Shown one piece after another: positions 23,371 to 31,254 of a stretch of 32,838 nt of DNA; position 1 is the first letter of the stretch, and every line of letters begins with the position of its first letter. The notes under the pieces were generated by a model that was given only the letters and a program-made list of their open reading frames with translations, searched no databases and was not told the origin of the DNA. The stretch lies in contig NZ_WINH01000033.1 of NCBI RefSeq assembly GCF_010993985.1, positions 1 through 32,838 on the forward strand, written 5' to 3'. The stretch is from Paraferrimonas sp. SM1919 (GTDB lineage: Bacteria; Pseudomonadota; Gammaproteobacteria; Enterobacterales; Shewanellaceae). A program made the position numbers and the translations under genes.

Positions 23371-23395
23371 CTAGCTAAATTAATCTATTGCTTAC

Positions 23396-26300
23396 TTACT
23401 CTTGGTCCAACTCAATGTTGATACCTAGAGAACGGATTTCTTTCAACAATACGTTGAATGATTCCGGCATACCTGGCTGCATCTGGTGATTACCGTCAAC
23501 GATGTTCTTATACATCTGAGTACGGCCGTTCACATCATCAGACTTAACAGTTAGCATTTCTTGTAGAGTATAAGCAGCACCATAAGCTTCAAGTGCCCAA
23601 ACTTCCATCTCACCGAAACGCTGACCACCAAACTGAGCTTTACCACCTAGCGGTTGCTGAGTAACAAGAGAGTACGAACCAGTAGAACGGGCGTGCATCT
23701 TGTCATCTACAAGGTGGTTTAGTTTCAGCATGTACATGTAGCCAACAGTTACAGGACGCTCAAATTCTCGACCAGTACGACCATCGCATAGGGTACGCTG
23801 ACCAGAATCAGGTAGACCTGCTAATGTAAGCATTTGTTTGATTTCGCTTTCTTTAGCGCCATCAAACGCAGGAGTAGCCGTTGGGATACCACCTTTTAGG
23901 TGCGTTGCTAGACGGATGATTTCTTCATCAGTAAAGCTTTCAATATCCACTTTTTGTTGGATACCTTCACCTAAATCATAAACCTGCTTAATATAATCAC
24001 GAAGTTCAGCGATAGCACGTTGTTGCTCAAGCATTTCAGTAATACGATTACCGATACCTTTCGCCGCGGCACCCATATGTACTTCTAGGATCTGACCGAT
24101 GTTCATACGAGACGGTACACCTAGTGGGTTAAGCACGATATCAACTGGATCGCCATTTTCATCGTATGGCATATCTTCAACAGGAACAATGGTAGAAATT
24201 ACACCCTTGTTACCGTGACGACCTGCCATTTTATCACCTGGTTGTAAACGACGCTTAACGGCTAGGTATACTTTAACAATCTTAAGTACGCCTGGTGCTA
24301 GGTCATCACCTTGGGTGATCTTACGACGCTTAACTTCATACTTCTTATCGAAGTCAGCTTTAATTTCAGCATGTTGCTCAGCCAGTTGCTCAAGCTGAGT
24401 TTGCGCATCTTCATTGCTTAGGCTTTGCTCTAGCCAATGAGTGCGTGGAACCGCTGATAGTTGCGCTTCAGATAAACCGTTTTCTAATAGAATTGCTTTC
24501 GCACGATTTAAAATGCCATCTTCAAAGATTTTAAACTCTTCAGTTAAGTCTTTCTTAACTTGAGCAAGTTGCATTTCTTCAACTTCGATTGCACGCTTAT
24601 CTTTTTCTACACCATCACGGGTAAAGACTTGAACGTCAATTACGGTACCAGTAACAGAGTTAGGTACACGTAGCGAGCTATCTTTAACGTCAGACGCTTT
24701 TTCACCGAAGATTGCACGCAATAGCTTCTCTTCTGGAGTCAGCTGGGTCTCACCCTTAGGCGTTACTTTACCTACTAGGATGTCGCCGCCTTTAACTTCA
24801 GCACCGATGTAAACGATACCTGATTCATCTAACTTAGATAATGCAGATTCACCAACGTTTGGAATATCAGCGGTAATTTCTTCACTGCCAAGTTTGGTAT
24901 CACGAGCAATACACTGTAACTCTTGAATATGGATGGTAGTGAAACGATCTTCTTGCGCTACGCGCTCAGAAATTAAGATCGAATCCTCAAAGTTGTAACC
25001 ATTCCAAGGCATGAAAGCTACGCGCATGTTTTGACCAAGCGCTAGATCACCAAGGTCTGTTGAAGGGCCATCAGCTAATACGTCGCCCTTAACAATAGGG
25101 TCACCTACGTTACAGGTAGGACGCTGGTTAATACAGGTGTTCTGGTTAGAACGGGTGTACTTAGTTAGGTTGTAAATGTCGATACCAGCTTCACCAGGGA
25201 TCAGCTCTTCTTCATTCACCTTAAGAACGATACGTGACGCATCAACGTAATCGATTGTACCGCCGCGCTTAGCAACAATCGTTACACCAGAGTCAACCGC
25301 TAGTGCACGCTCAATACCTGTACCAACTAGAGGCTTATCAGCCTTTAGTGTTGGAACAGCCTGACGCTGCATGTTCGCACCCATAAGTGCACGGTTAGCA
25401 TCATCGTGCTCTAGGAACGGAATAAGAGATGCTGCCACAGAAATAATCTGCTGTGGAGAAACATCCATATATTCAATTTGGCTTGCATCAGCAAACGTTG
25501 ATTCACCTTTGTGACGAGAAGGGATCATGCTATCAATTAGCTTGCCTGCTTCATCAGTGTTGGCGTTCGCCTGTGCAATAACGAATTTACCTTCTTCAAT
25601 TGCAGATAGGTAATCAACTTCGTCAGTTACCGCACCATCAACAACACGACGGTATGGAGTTTCTAGGAAACCATACTCGTTAGTACGTGAGTAAGTAGAT
25701 AGTGAGTTAATAAGACCAATGTTTGGACCCTCTGGGGTCTCAATTGGACATAAACGACCGTAGTGAGTTGGGTGAACGTCTCGAACCTCGAAACCTGCAC
25801 GCTCACGAGTTAAACCACCAGGACCTAACGCAGAAATACGACGCTTATGAGTTACCTCAGATAATGGGTTGTTCTGATCCATGAACTGAGATAATTGGCT
25901 AGAACCAAAGAACTCTTTAACTGCAGCCGAAATTGGTTTTGCGTTGATTAGATCTTGCGGCATGATAGCATCAAGATCACCAAGACTTAGGCGCTCACGT
26001 ACGGCACGTTCAACACGAACTAGACCTACACGGAACTGGTTTTCAGCCATTTCGCCTACACTACGGATACGGCGGTTACCTAAGTGGTCGATATCATCGA
26101 CATCGTCATTACCGTTGCGGATCTCAATGATCTTCTTCATTACAGCAACAATATCTTCACGCGATAATGTGCCAGATCCAACGCCTTCTTCGATACTTAG
26201 ACGACGGTTAAACTTCATACGACCAACGGTCGATAAATCATAACGCTCTTCTGAGAAGAATAAGTTATCAAACAAACCTTCAGCAGCATCTTTCGTTGGT

Positions 26301-27427
26301 GGCTCACCTGGGCGCATCATACGATAGATTTCTACTAGAGCTTCAAGGCGGTTAGTTGTACTGTCTATTTTTAAGGTATCAGAGATGAATGCACCGCTAT
26401 CAAGTTCATTGATATACAATGCTGCAAAGGCCTTAATACCTGCTTGTGACATAGCCGCTAGATTTTCTAGAGTAAACTCATCATTAGCAGCAATAATTAC
26501 TTCGCCAGTTGCTTCGTCGATAAAATCTTGAGCCGCTAACTTTCCAGCTACATACTCAATAGGCACTTCAAGGTGAGTTAAACCTTGCTTGTCCATAGTA
26601 CGAATATGGCGAGCCGTAATACGGCGACCTTTTTCTACTAATACATCGCCATTGCCATCTTTGATATCGAAGCTAGCAGTTTCACCACGTAAACGCTCAG
26701 GGATCAGCTCCATCATCAGGCTGCCTTTGCGAATTTCATAGTTAACACGCTCGAAGAATAAATCTAGGATTTCTTGAGTAGTGAAATCAAGTGCACGTAG
26801 AATGATAGTCGCAGGTAATTTACGACGACGGTCAATACGTACAAATAGTGAGTCCTTAGCATCAAACTCAAAGTCTAACCAAGAACCACGGTAAGGAATT
26901 ACACGTGCATTATAAAGCACTTTACCAGATGAGTGAGTCTTACCACGATCGTGATCGTAGAAAACACCTGGTGAACGATGAAGCTGAGAAACAATAACAC
27001 GCTCTGTACCATTAATTACAAAGGTGCCATTTTCAGTCATCAAAGGAATGTCGCCCATGTAAACTTCTTGTTCACGGACGTCTTTTACGGTACCTGGTGC
27101 CGCTTCTTTATCAAAAATTACAAGTCTTAATTTTACTCGTAATGGTGCAGAATAGGTCACGCCACGAATTTGACATTCTTTAACATCAAATACTGGCTCA
27201 CCAAGACGGTAGCTAACATATTGTAACTCTGACATTCCCGAGAAACTCTTGATCGGGAATACACTGGTAAATGCGGCTTCTAAACCACGCTCACCAGTAG
27301 GGTCTTGATCGATAAATTTGCTAAACGAGTCTAACTGAATAGATAAAAGGTAAGGAACATCCAAAACTTGTGGACGCTTACCAAAATCTTTACGGATACG
27401 CTTCTTTTCAGAATAGGAGTAAACCAT
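23396..27427 (-). CDS. rpoB: DNA-directed RNA polymerase subunit beta
   Basis: Catalytic subunit that forms half of the active-site cleft, 1343 residues (E. coli 1342). The rifampicin pocket (about 505-575) reads GSSQLSQFMDQNNPLSEVTH then KRRISALGPGG, with the usual Asp, His and Ser at sites of resistance mutations, so it looks rifampicin-sensitive. Other landmarks: GRHGNKGVIS, near the active centre, and the C-terminal RFGEMEVWALEAYGAAYTLQ clamp-interacting segment. The ATG is preceded by TAGAGGAAACCC. It follows an attenuator after rplL (221-bp gap). Confidence 0.99.
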   Translation of the reverse strand: MVYSYSEKKRIRKDFGKRPQVLDVPYLLSIQLDSFSKFIDQDPTGERGLEAAFTSVFPIKSFSGMSELQYVSYRLGEPVFDVKECQIRGVTYSAPLRVKLRLVIFDKEAAPGTVKDVREQEVYMGDIPLMTENGTFVINGTERVIVSQLHRSPGVFYDHDRGKTHSSGKVLYNARVIPYRGSWLDFEFDAKDSLFVRIDRRRKLPATIILRALDFTTQEILDLFFERVNYEIRKGSLMMELIPERLRGETASFDIKDGNGDVLVEKGRRITARHIRTMDKQGLTHLEVPIEYVAGKLAAQDFIDEATGEVIIAANDEFTLENLAAMSQAGIKAFAALYINELDSGAFISDTLKIDSTTNRLEALVEIYRMMRPGEPPTKDAAEGLFDNLFFSEERYDLSTVGRMKFNRRLSIEEGVGSGTLSREDIVAVMKKIIEIRNGNDDVDDIDHLGNRRIRSVGEMAENQFRVGLVRVERAVRERLSLGDLDAIMPQDLINAKPISAAVKEFFGSSQLSQFMDQNNPLSEVTHKRRISALGPGGLTRERAGFEVRDVHPTHYGRLCPIETPEGPNIGLINSLSTYSRTNEYGFLETPYRRVVDGAVTDEVDYLSAIEEGKFVIAQANANTDEAGKLIDSMIPSRHKGESTFADASQIEYMDVSPQQIISVAASLIPFLEHDDANRALMGANMQRQAVPTLKADKPLVGTGIERALAVDSGVTIVAKRGGTIDYVDASRIVLKVNEEELIPGEAGIDIYNLTKYTRSNQNTCINQRPTCNVGDPIVKGDVLADGPSTDLGDLALGQNMRVAFMPWNGYNFEDSILISERVAQEDRFTTIHIQELQCIARDTKLGSEEITADIPNVGESALSKLDESGIVYIGAEVKGGDILVGKVTPKGETQLTPEEKLLRAIFGEKASDVKDSSLRVPNSVTGTVIDVQVFTRDGVEKDKRAIEVEEMQLAQVKKDLTEEFKIFEDGILNRAKAILLENGLSEAQLSAVPRTHWLEQSLSNEDAQTQLEQLAEQHAEIKADFDKKYEVKRRKITQGDDLAPGVLKIVKVYLAVKRRLQPGDKMAGRHGNKGVISTIVPVEDMPYDENGDPVDIVLNPLGVPSRMNIGQILEVHMGAAAKGIGNRITEMLEQQRAIAELRDYIKQVYDLGEGIQQKVDIESFTDEEIIRLATHLKGGIPTATPAFDGAKESEIKQMLTLAGLPDSGQRTLCDGRTGREFERPVTVGYMYMLKLNHLVDDKMHARSTGSYSLVTQQPLGGKAQFGGQRFGEMEVWALEAYGAAYTLQEMLTVKSDDVNGRTQMYKNIVDGNHQMQPGMPESFNVLLKEIRSLGINIELDQE

Positions 27428-27579
27428 GGGTTTCCTCTACTTGATTGTAACTGACCCAAACTGCTGTAGCAGCCTGTTTGCCCACACCGTTGGAGGCAAG
27501 AACCCGACCAATAATCTCTGCCAGGAACCGCTAAGAAAATGACGACAAACGGTGATAAATTCGCCATACCTTACAGCGC

Positions 27580-27652
27580 AAAAAGGCTGGTGTTTAAATA
27601 AACACCAGCCTACACCTAATTTCTTAGGTGGGTAAACTAAATTATAGTTTAC
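27580..27652 (-). terminator. rplL-rpoB attenuator: three tandem hairpins, last one an intrinsic terminator
   Basis: After the rplL stop the minus strand forms three perfect hairpins in a row. The first (stem 8, 27632-27652) holds the stop codon. The second is stem 7 with a GAAA loop (27613-27630). The third has a stem of up to 12 (GGCTGGTGTTTA with TAAACACCAGCC, 27585-27610) and is followed by five T. In E. coli a leaky terminator here lets only part of the transcripts reach rpoBC, setting the ratio of L7/L12 to RNA polymerase. Confidence 0.88.
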
Positions 27653-28014
27653 TTGATCTCTACAGAAGCGCCAGCTTCTTCTAGAGTTTTCTTCAGCTCT
27701 TCTGCTTCTTCTTTAGAAACAGCTTCTTTAAGAGCTACAGGCGCAGATTCTACCATTGCCTTAGCTTCTTTAAGACCTAGGCCAGTTGCACCACGTACTG
27801 CTTTAATAGCAGCAACTTTGTTAGCACCAGCGCCAGCTAGGATTACGTCGAACTCAGTCTTTTCTTCAGCTGCAGCAGCGTCACCGCCACCTGCAACTAC
27901 TGCAGCAGCAGCAGAAACACCGAATTTCTCTTCCATAGCTTCAATTAGCTCAACAACTTGCATTACAGACATTTCTGCAACTGCGTCTAGGATTTGCTCG
28001 TTAGTAATAGACAT
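27649..28014 (-). CDS. rplL: 50S ribosomal protein L7/L12 (bL12)
   Basis: Multi-copy stalk protein that recruits translational GTPases. I place the start at 28014, giving 121 residues (E. coli 121) that begin MSITNEQILDAVAEMSVMQV. The frame extends 21 nt further upstream without homology, and AAAGAGAATTGTT precedes the chosen ATG. It has an N-terminal dimerisation domain (about 1-33), an Ala-rich hinge, and a C-terminal domain with GANKVAAIKAVRGATGLGLK. It lies 54 bp after rplJ. Confidence 0.98.
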   Translation of the reverse strand: MSITNEQILDAVAEMSVMQVVELIEAMEEKFGVSAAAAVVAGGGDAAAAEEKTEFDVILAGAGANKVAAIKAVRGATGLGLKEAKAMVESAPVALKEAVSKEEAEELKKTLEEAGASVEIK

Positions 28015-28068
28015 AACAATTCTCTTTAAAGTCAAAAATACGTTCTTTAAGCGACAGCAACAGCGAAA

Positions 28069-28557
28069 TTAAGCTGCTTCTTTTGCGTCGCGAATAGCCG
28101 CAATAGTGCGTACCAGTTTGCCAGCTGATGCCTCTTTCATGGTCATCATTAGCTGTGCAATTGCTTCGTCGTATGTTGGCAGTTTAGCCAACACAGCGGC
28201 GTCAGCCACAGCGCCTTCGAATGCAGCGGCTTTAACTTCGAAGTTTTCATTCGTTTTAGCAAAGTCTTGGAAAAGACGTGCTGCAGCACCTGGGTGCTCG
28301 TTTGAAAACGCAATCAAAGTAGGACCAACAAAAACGTCTGTTAGACATTCATAGTCAGTACCTTCAACGGCACGACGTGCTAAAGTGTTGCGAACAACTT
28401 TCACGTAAACACCAGCTTCACGAGCGGCTTTACGTAGAGAAGTCATATCAGCAACAGCAACGCCACGCGCGTCAGCTACAACTGCAGACAGGGCACCTTT
28501 GGCAGCTTCGTTGACTTCAGCAACAATTGCTTTTTTGTCTTGAAGATTTAATGCCAT
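28069..28557 (-). CDS. rplJ: 50S ribosomal protein L10 (uL10)
   Basis: Stalk base protein that binds 23S rRNA and carries L7/L12 dimers on its C-terminal helix; the L10-L7/L12 complex also represses its own mRNA. It has 162 residues (E. coli 165). Motifs: MALNLQDKKAIVAEVNEAAK and YVKVVRNTLARRAVEGTDYE. The leader at 28558-28765 contains the matching RNA target. First gene of the unit rplJ-rplL-rpoB-rpoC. Confidence 0.99.
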   Translation of the reverse strand: MALNLQDKKAIVAEVNEAAKGALSAVVADARGVAVADMTSLRKAAREAGVYVKVVRNTLARRAVEGTDYECLTDVFVGPTLIAFSNEHPGAAARLFQDFAKTNENFEVKAAAFEGAVADAAVLAKLPTYDEAIAQLMMTMKEASAGKLVRTIAAIRDAKEAA

Positions 28558-28672
28558 TTTTATGCTCCTGGATCTTATCTAGATAACTAGATTTTACCTA
28601 CCCTAAGCCAACATGACTTAGGCATACCACGGTGAAGATTCCAGTACAAAATAAATCATACTTTGGGCCTTC

Positions 28673-28751
28673 CACCGTCTACGCAGGTTATTAAGTTAAT
28701 GTAAATTAACCCCTGCGGTCTTGGACGGGTGACTTACTAGATGAAGTCACC
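28673..28751 (-). promoter_or_regulatory. L10 leader RNA (autogenous control of rplJL)
   Basis: The minus strand contains CCGTCCAAGACCGCAGG (28712-28728) and CCTGCGTAGACGGTG (28672-28686), which match the conserved arms of the E. coli L10 leader (Rfam L10_leader) essentially exactly. They form a kink-turn-bearing stem closed by a variable A/T-rich hairpin. Upstream, GGTGACTT with AAGTCACC (28728-28751) makes an 8-bp hairpin. Binding of L10-L7/L12 here blocks rplJ translation in E. coli. Confidence 0.92.
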
Positions 28752-28768
28752 AACCCTAAAGGCGCGAG

Positions 28769-28797
28769 ATTATAAACTAACCTCTTACCTTTGTAAA
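28769..28797 (-). promoter_or_regulatory. rplJ promoter
   Basis: Minus-strand -35 TTTACA (28792-28797), a 17-bp spacer and consensus -10 TATAAT (28769-28774), followed by CTCGCGCC. The -35 begins right after the rplA stop codon, so rplKA and rplJL-rpoBC have separate promoters with possible read-through. The leader is about 200 nt. Confidence 0.88.
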
Positions 28798-29496
28798 TTA
28801 CTTAATCGCTAGAGTCGCTTGATCAACAGTAACACCTGCACCCATAGTGGTTGAGATAGTTACTTTCTTGATGAATTGACCTTTAGCTGCAGCAGGCTTA
28901 GCCTTCTTAAGTGCATCTAGTAGAGCTACTAAGTTCTCTTCTAGTTGCTTAGCTTCGAAGTTAACCTTACCGATAGTAGTGTGGATGATACCGTTCTTAT
29001 CGTTACGGTAACGAACCTGACCAGCTTTAGCGTTTTTAACTGCTTCTGCAACGTTAGGAGTTACAGTACCAGTTTTAGGGTTAGGCATTAGACCACGTGG
29101 ACCTAATACTTGACCTAATTGACCAACTACGCGCATTGCATCAGGAGAAGCAACCACAACGTCGAAGTTCATTTCGCCTTTTTTAACTTGCTCAGCAAGA
29201 TCTTCCATACCTACTAGGTCAGCGCCAGCTTCTTTAGCAGCTTCAGCGTTAGCACCTTGAGTAAATACAGCAACACGTACGTCACGACCAGTACCGTGTG
29301 GTAGTACAGTAGCACCACGAACGTTTTGGTCAGATTTACGTGGGTCAACACCTAGGTTTACCGCAGCGTCAACTGATTCAACGAACTTAGCAGTACCTAA
29401 TTCTTTAAGTAGTGCAATAGCTTCGTTGATTTCATATTCTTTAGTTACTTCAACTTTTTCGCGGATTACGCGCATACGTTTTGAAAGTTTAGCCAT
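28798..29496 (-). CDS. rplA: 50S ribosomal protein L1 (uL1)
   Basis: Mobile L1-stalk protein that moves with E-site tRNA; in E. coli it also represses rplKA by binding the rplK leader. It has 232 residues (E. coli 234). Motifs: VRGATVLPHGTGRDVRVAVF (59-78), LGPRGLMPNPKTGTVTPNVA and the C-terminal KKVTISTTMGAGVTVD. It is 4 bp after rplK, with its ribosome binding site inside rplK, so the two are coupled. Confidence 0.99.
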   Translation of the reverse strand: MAKLSKRMRVIREKVEVTKEYEINEAIALLKELGTAKFVESVDAAVNLGVDPRKSDQNVRGATVLPHGTGRDVRVAVFTQGANAEAAKEAGADLVGMEDLAEQVKKGEMNFDVVVASPDAMRVVGQLGQVLGPRGLMPNPKTGTVTPNVAEAVKNAKAGQVRYRNDKNGIIHTTIGKVNFEAKQLEENLVALLDALKKAKPAAAKGQFIKKVTISTTMGAGVTVDQATLAIK

Positions 29497-29500
29497 GATC

Positions 29501-29929
29501 TTATCCCTCTACCACTAAGCCCATTGAACGAGCAGTACCAGCGATAGAACGCTTCATTGCTTCGATATCCGCACCAGTCATATCTGCAGCTTTAGTTTCT
29601 GCAATTTCCTGAATTTGAGCGTCAGTTACAGTACCAACTTTCTCAGTGTTAGGACGACCAGAACCAGACTTAAGACCAGCTGCTTTCAATAGTAAGAAAG
29701 ATGCAGGTGGCGTCTTAGTTTCAAAAGTAAATGAACGGTCTGCGTATACTGTAATAACAACAGGGATTGGCATACCCTTGTCAAACTTATCAGTACGAGC
29801 GTTGAACGCTTTACAAAATTCCATGATGTTAACACCATGTTGACCTAGAGCAGGACCAACCGGTGGCGACGGGTTAGCAGCACCAGCTGCTACTTGTAGC
29901 TTAATATAAGCTTGGACTTTCTTAGCCAT
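29501..29929 (-). CDS. rplK: 50S ribosomal protein L11 (uL11)
   Basis: Part of the GTPase-associated centre with 23S helices 43-44; needed for RelA activation in stringent response and the site of thiostrepton action. It has 142 residues, as in E. coli. The N-terminal domain holds the proline-rich ANPSPPVGPALGQHGVNIME (19-38). The C-terminal RNA-binding domain has KSGSGRPNTEKVGTVT and ends SIAGTARSMGLVVEG. It has its own promoter at 30015-30042. Confidence 0.99.
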   Translation of the reverse strand: MAKKVQAYIKLQVAAGAANPSPPVGPALGQHGVNIMEFCKAFNARTDKFDKGMPIPVVITVYADRSFTFETKTPPASFLLLKAAGLKSGSGRPNTEKVGTVTDAQIQEIAETKAADMTGADIEAMKRSIAGTARSMGLVVEG

Positions 29930-30003
29930 TTTTCTTCCTCAGTATGGGTTCAAACACCAAATCATCCCTATGATAATTTAGCTCCCCTAAACCTTTTAAT
30001 AAC
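29930..30003 (-). promoter_or_regulatory. rplK leader with candidate L1-binding hairpin
   Basis: The leader contains GGGGAGC followed by an 8-bp hairpin with one G-U pair (AAATTATC with GATGATTT, 29959-29979, loop 5). In E. coli L1 binds a structured site in this leader and represses rplKA translation. The location fits and the GATGA stretch is suggestive, but I cannot confirm the L1 motif. Confidence 0.4.
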
Positions 30004-30014
30004 AAAGGCGGCGC

Positions 30015-30042
30015 ATTATAAACTCTGCACCGCCTTTTGCAA
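30015..30042 (-). promoter_or_regulatory. rplK promoter
   Basis: Minus-strand -35 TTGCAA (30037-30042), a 16-bp spacer and consensus -10 TATAAT (30015-30020) with discriminator GCGCCGCC. The -10 lies inside an 8-bp inverted repeat, AAAGGCGG with CCGCCTTT (30030-30037 and 30004-30011). Confidence 0.87.
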
Positions 30043-30064
30043 ATCAAAATCGTTGATTTTGTGA

Positions 30065-30610
30065 TCAAGCCTTCTCTACTTGACCAAATTCAAGATCAAC
30101 TGGAGTAGAGCGACCGAAAATCATTACTGATACTTTCAGGCGACTCTTCTCATAATCAACTTCTTCAACAGTACCATTGAAATCTGCGAATGGTCCATCT
30201 GTGACACGAACCACTTCACCAGGTTCAAACATAGTTCTTGGTGCAGGTGAATCGACATTGTCCTGAAGACGTTGTAGGATGGCATCGGCCTCGCGATCTG
30301 AAATAGGCGCAGGACGTTCAGAGGTACCACCAATGAAACCCATCACACGCTCAGTATTACGTACAAGGTGCCAAGTTGCTTCAGTCATTTCCATCTGAAC
30401 TAACACGTAACCTGGGAAGAACTTACGTTCACTTTTACGGCGTTGGCCACCACGCATTTCTACCACTTCTTCGGTTGGTACTAATACTTCCCCGAATAAG
30501 TCTTCCATACCGTGCATCTTAATATGCTCTTTTAAAGTACGAGCAACACGGCCTTCATATCCAGAAAATGCTTGGACAACGTACCATCTTTTTTTAGCTT
30601 GTTCAGACAT
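30065..30610 (-). CDS. nusG: Transcription termination/antitermination factor NusG
   Basis: Binds the beta' clamp of RNA polymerase, raises elongation rate, couples to S10 on the ribosome and helps Rho. It has 181 residues, as in E. coli. The NGN domain begins KKRWYVVQAFSGYEGRVART and includes ERKFFPGYVLVQMEM. The C-terminal KOW domain begins near FEPGEVVRVTDGPFADFNGT and ends with the GRSTPVDLEFGQVEKA strand. It is 8 bp after secE; the rplK promoter follows. Confidence 0.99.
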   Translation of the reverse strand: MSEQAKKRWYVVQAFSGYEGRVARTLKEHIKMHGMEDLFGEVLVPTEEVVEMRGGQRRKSERKFFPGYVLVQMEMTEATWHLVRNTERVMGFIGGTSERPAPISDREADAILQRLQDNVDSPAPRTMFEPGEVVRVTDGPFADFNGTVEEVDYEKSRLKVSVMIFGRSTPVDLEFGQVEKA

Positions 30611-30618
30611 GGATTATT

Positions 30619-30990
30619 TTAAACCCCAGTGATAAAGGAAACTATCTCAACCAGTACAAAGTCAAGTACCCAAAGTACAAACGCTAGGATACCGGTTGCC
30701 GCTAAAACAATAAGAGTAGTCGTACGGGTTTCTTGGGTTGTAGGCCATACCACCTTACGTACTTCCATCTTAGATTCTTGAGCAAAAGTAACAGCAGCTT
30801 TACCTTTTGCAGTTTGCAGTGCAATACCAGCAGATACAGCAAACGCTACCACAATAGCAATTGCACGATACAGCACTGAAATGTCTGCATACACCTGATT
30901 ACCGATAGCAGCTCCTGCAAGAATAAGGATGATTAATCCCCATTTAATAAAATCTAGTGAGCTTCTTTGCTCTTCAGTATTTGTTGTCAT
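30619..30990 (-). CDS. secE: Protein translocase subunit SecE
   Basis: Clamp-like subunit that stabilises SecY in the translocon. I place the start at 30990 (MTTNTEEQRSSLDF), giving 123 residues (E. coli 127), because MTTNTEEQ aligns with MSANTEAQ and GGGAAAG precedes it. Alternative starts at 31002 and 31011 add four or seven residues. Three hydrophobic segments are visible (about 16-32, 38-58, 93-115), as in the E. coli form. Between the second and third is the conserved amphipathic stretch MEVRKVVWPTTQETRTTT. Confidence 0.95.
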   Translation of the reverse strand: MTTNTEEQRSSLDFIKWGLIILILAGAAIGNQVYADISVLYRAIAIVVAFAVSAGIALQTAKGKAAVTFAQESKMEVRKVVWPTTQETRTTTLIVLAATGILAFVLWVLDFVLVEIVSFITGV

Positions 30991-31089
30991 CGACTTTCCC
31001 ATAATCTGCATCCATTCGCTATGAATGCTGTCCTTAACGATAAACTACCTAAACGACTATAACTCATTCAGGACGAAAATTGGTCATAG

Positions 31090-31118
31090 ATTGTATTAGG
31101 AAACGATAATTCAAGCAA
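31090..31118 (-). promoter_or_regulatory. secE-nusG promoter
   Basis: Minus-strand -35 TTGCTT (31113-31118), a 17-bp spacer and -10 TACAAT (31090-31095). It lies in the tufB-secE gap, after the tufB terminator and about 100 bp before the secE ATG. The discriminator CTATGACC is less GC-rich than those of the ribosomal promoters. The rest of 30991-31203 shows nothing else. Confidence 0.75.
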
Positions 31119-31203
31119 GCATCGCCTTATTAAGAATATTAATAAATAACGATTATTATCACACTATGGTGAATTGTTGGCTAGCTAAGGCAATTACTTC
31201 GAC

Positions 31204-31227
31204 AAAAAAGGCGAGCTCAAGCTCGCC
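31204..31227 (-). terminator. Intrinsic terminator after tufB
   Basis: Minus strand: GGCGAGC, loop TTGA, GCTCGCC (31210-31227), then six T, 27 bp after the tufB stop. It is the twin of the tufA terminator, differing at one loop base (31218). Confidence 0.94.
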
Positions 31228-31254
31228 TTTTTTAGTGTGTAAACAATCGTGATG

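Noticed and set aside
25944..26243. 99-codon plus-strand open frame opposite rpoB
   Set aside because: Shadow of a conserved rpoB segment, with biased Arg/Ser composition and no recognisable domain.
27653..28072. 139-codon plus-strand open frame opposite rplL
   Set aside because: Ala/Ser/Thr-rich shadow produced by the Ala-rich hinge of L7/L12; no ribosome binding site or homology.
30045..30061. Hairpin CAAAATC/GATTTTG at the end of nusG as a terminator
   Set aside because: The stem is A/T-rich and not followed by a T-run; it lies directly upstream of the rplK -35 and is more likely chance.
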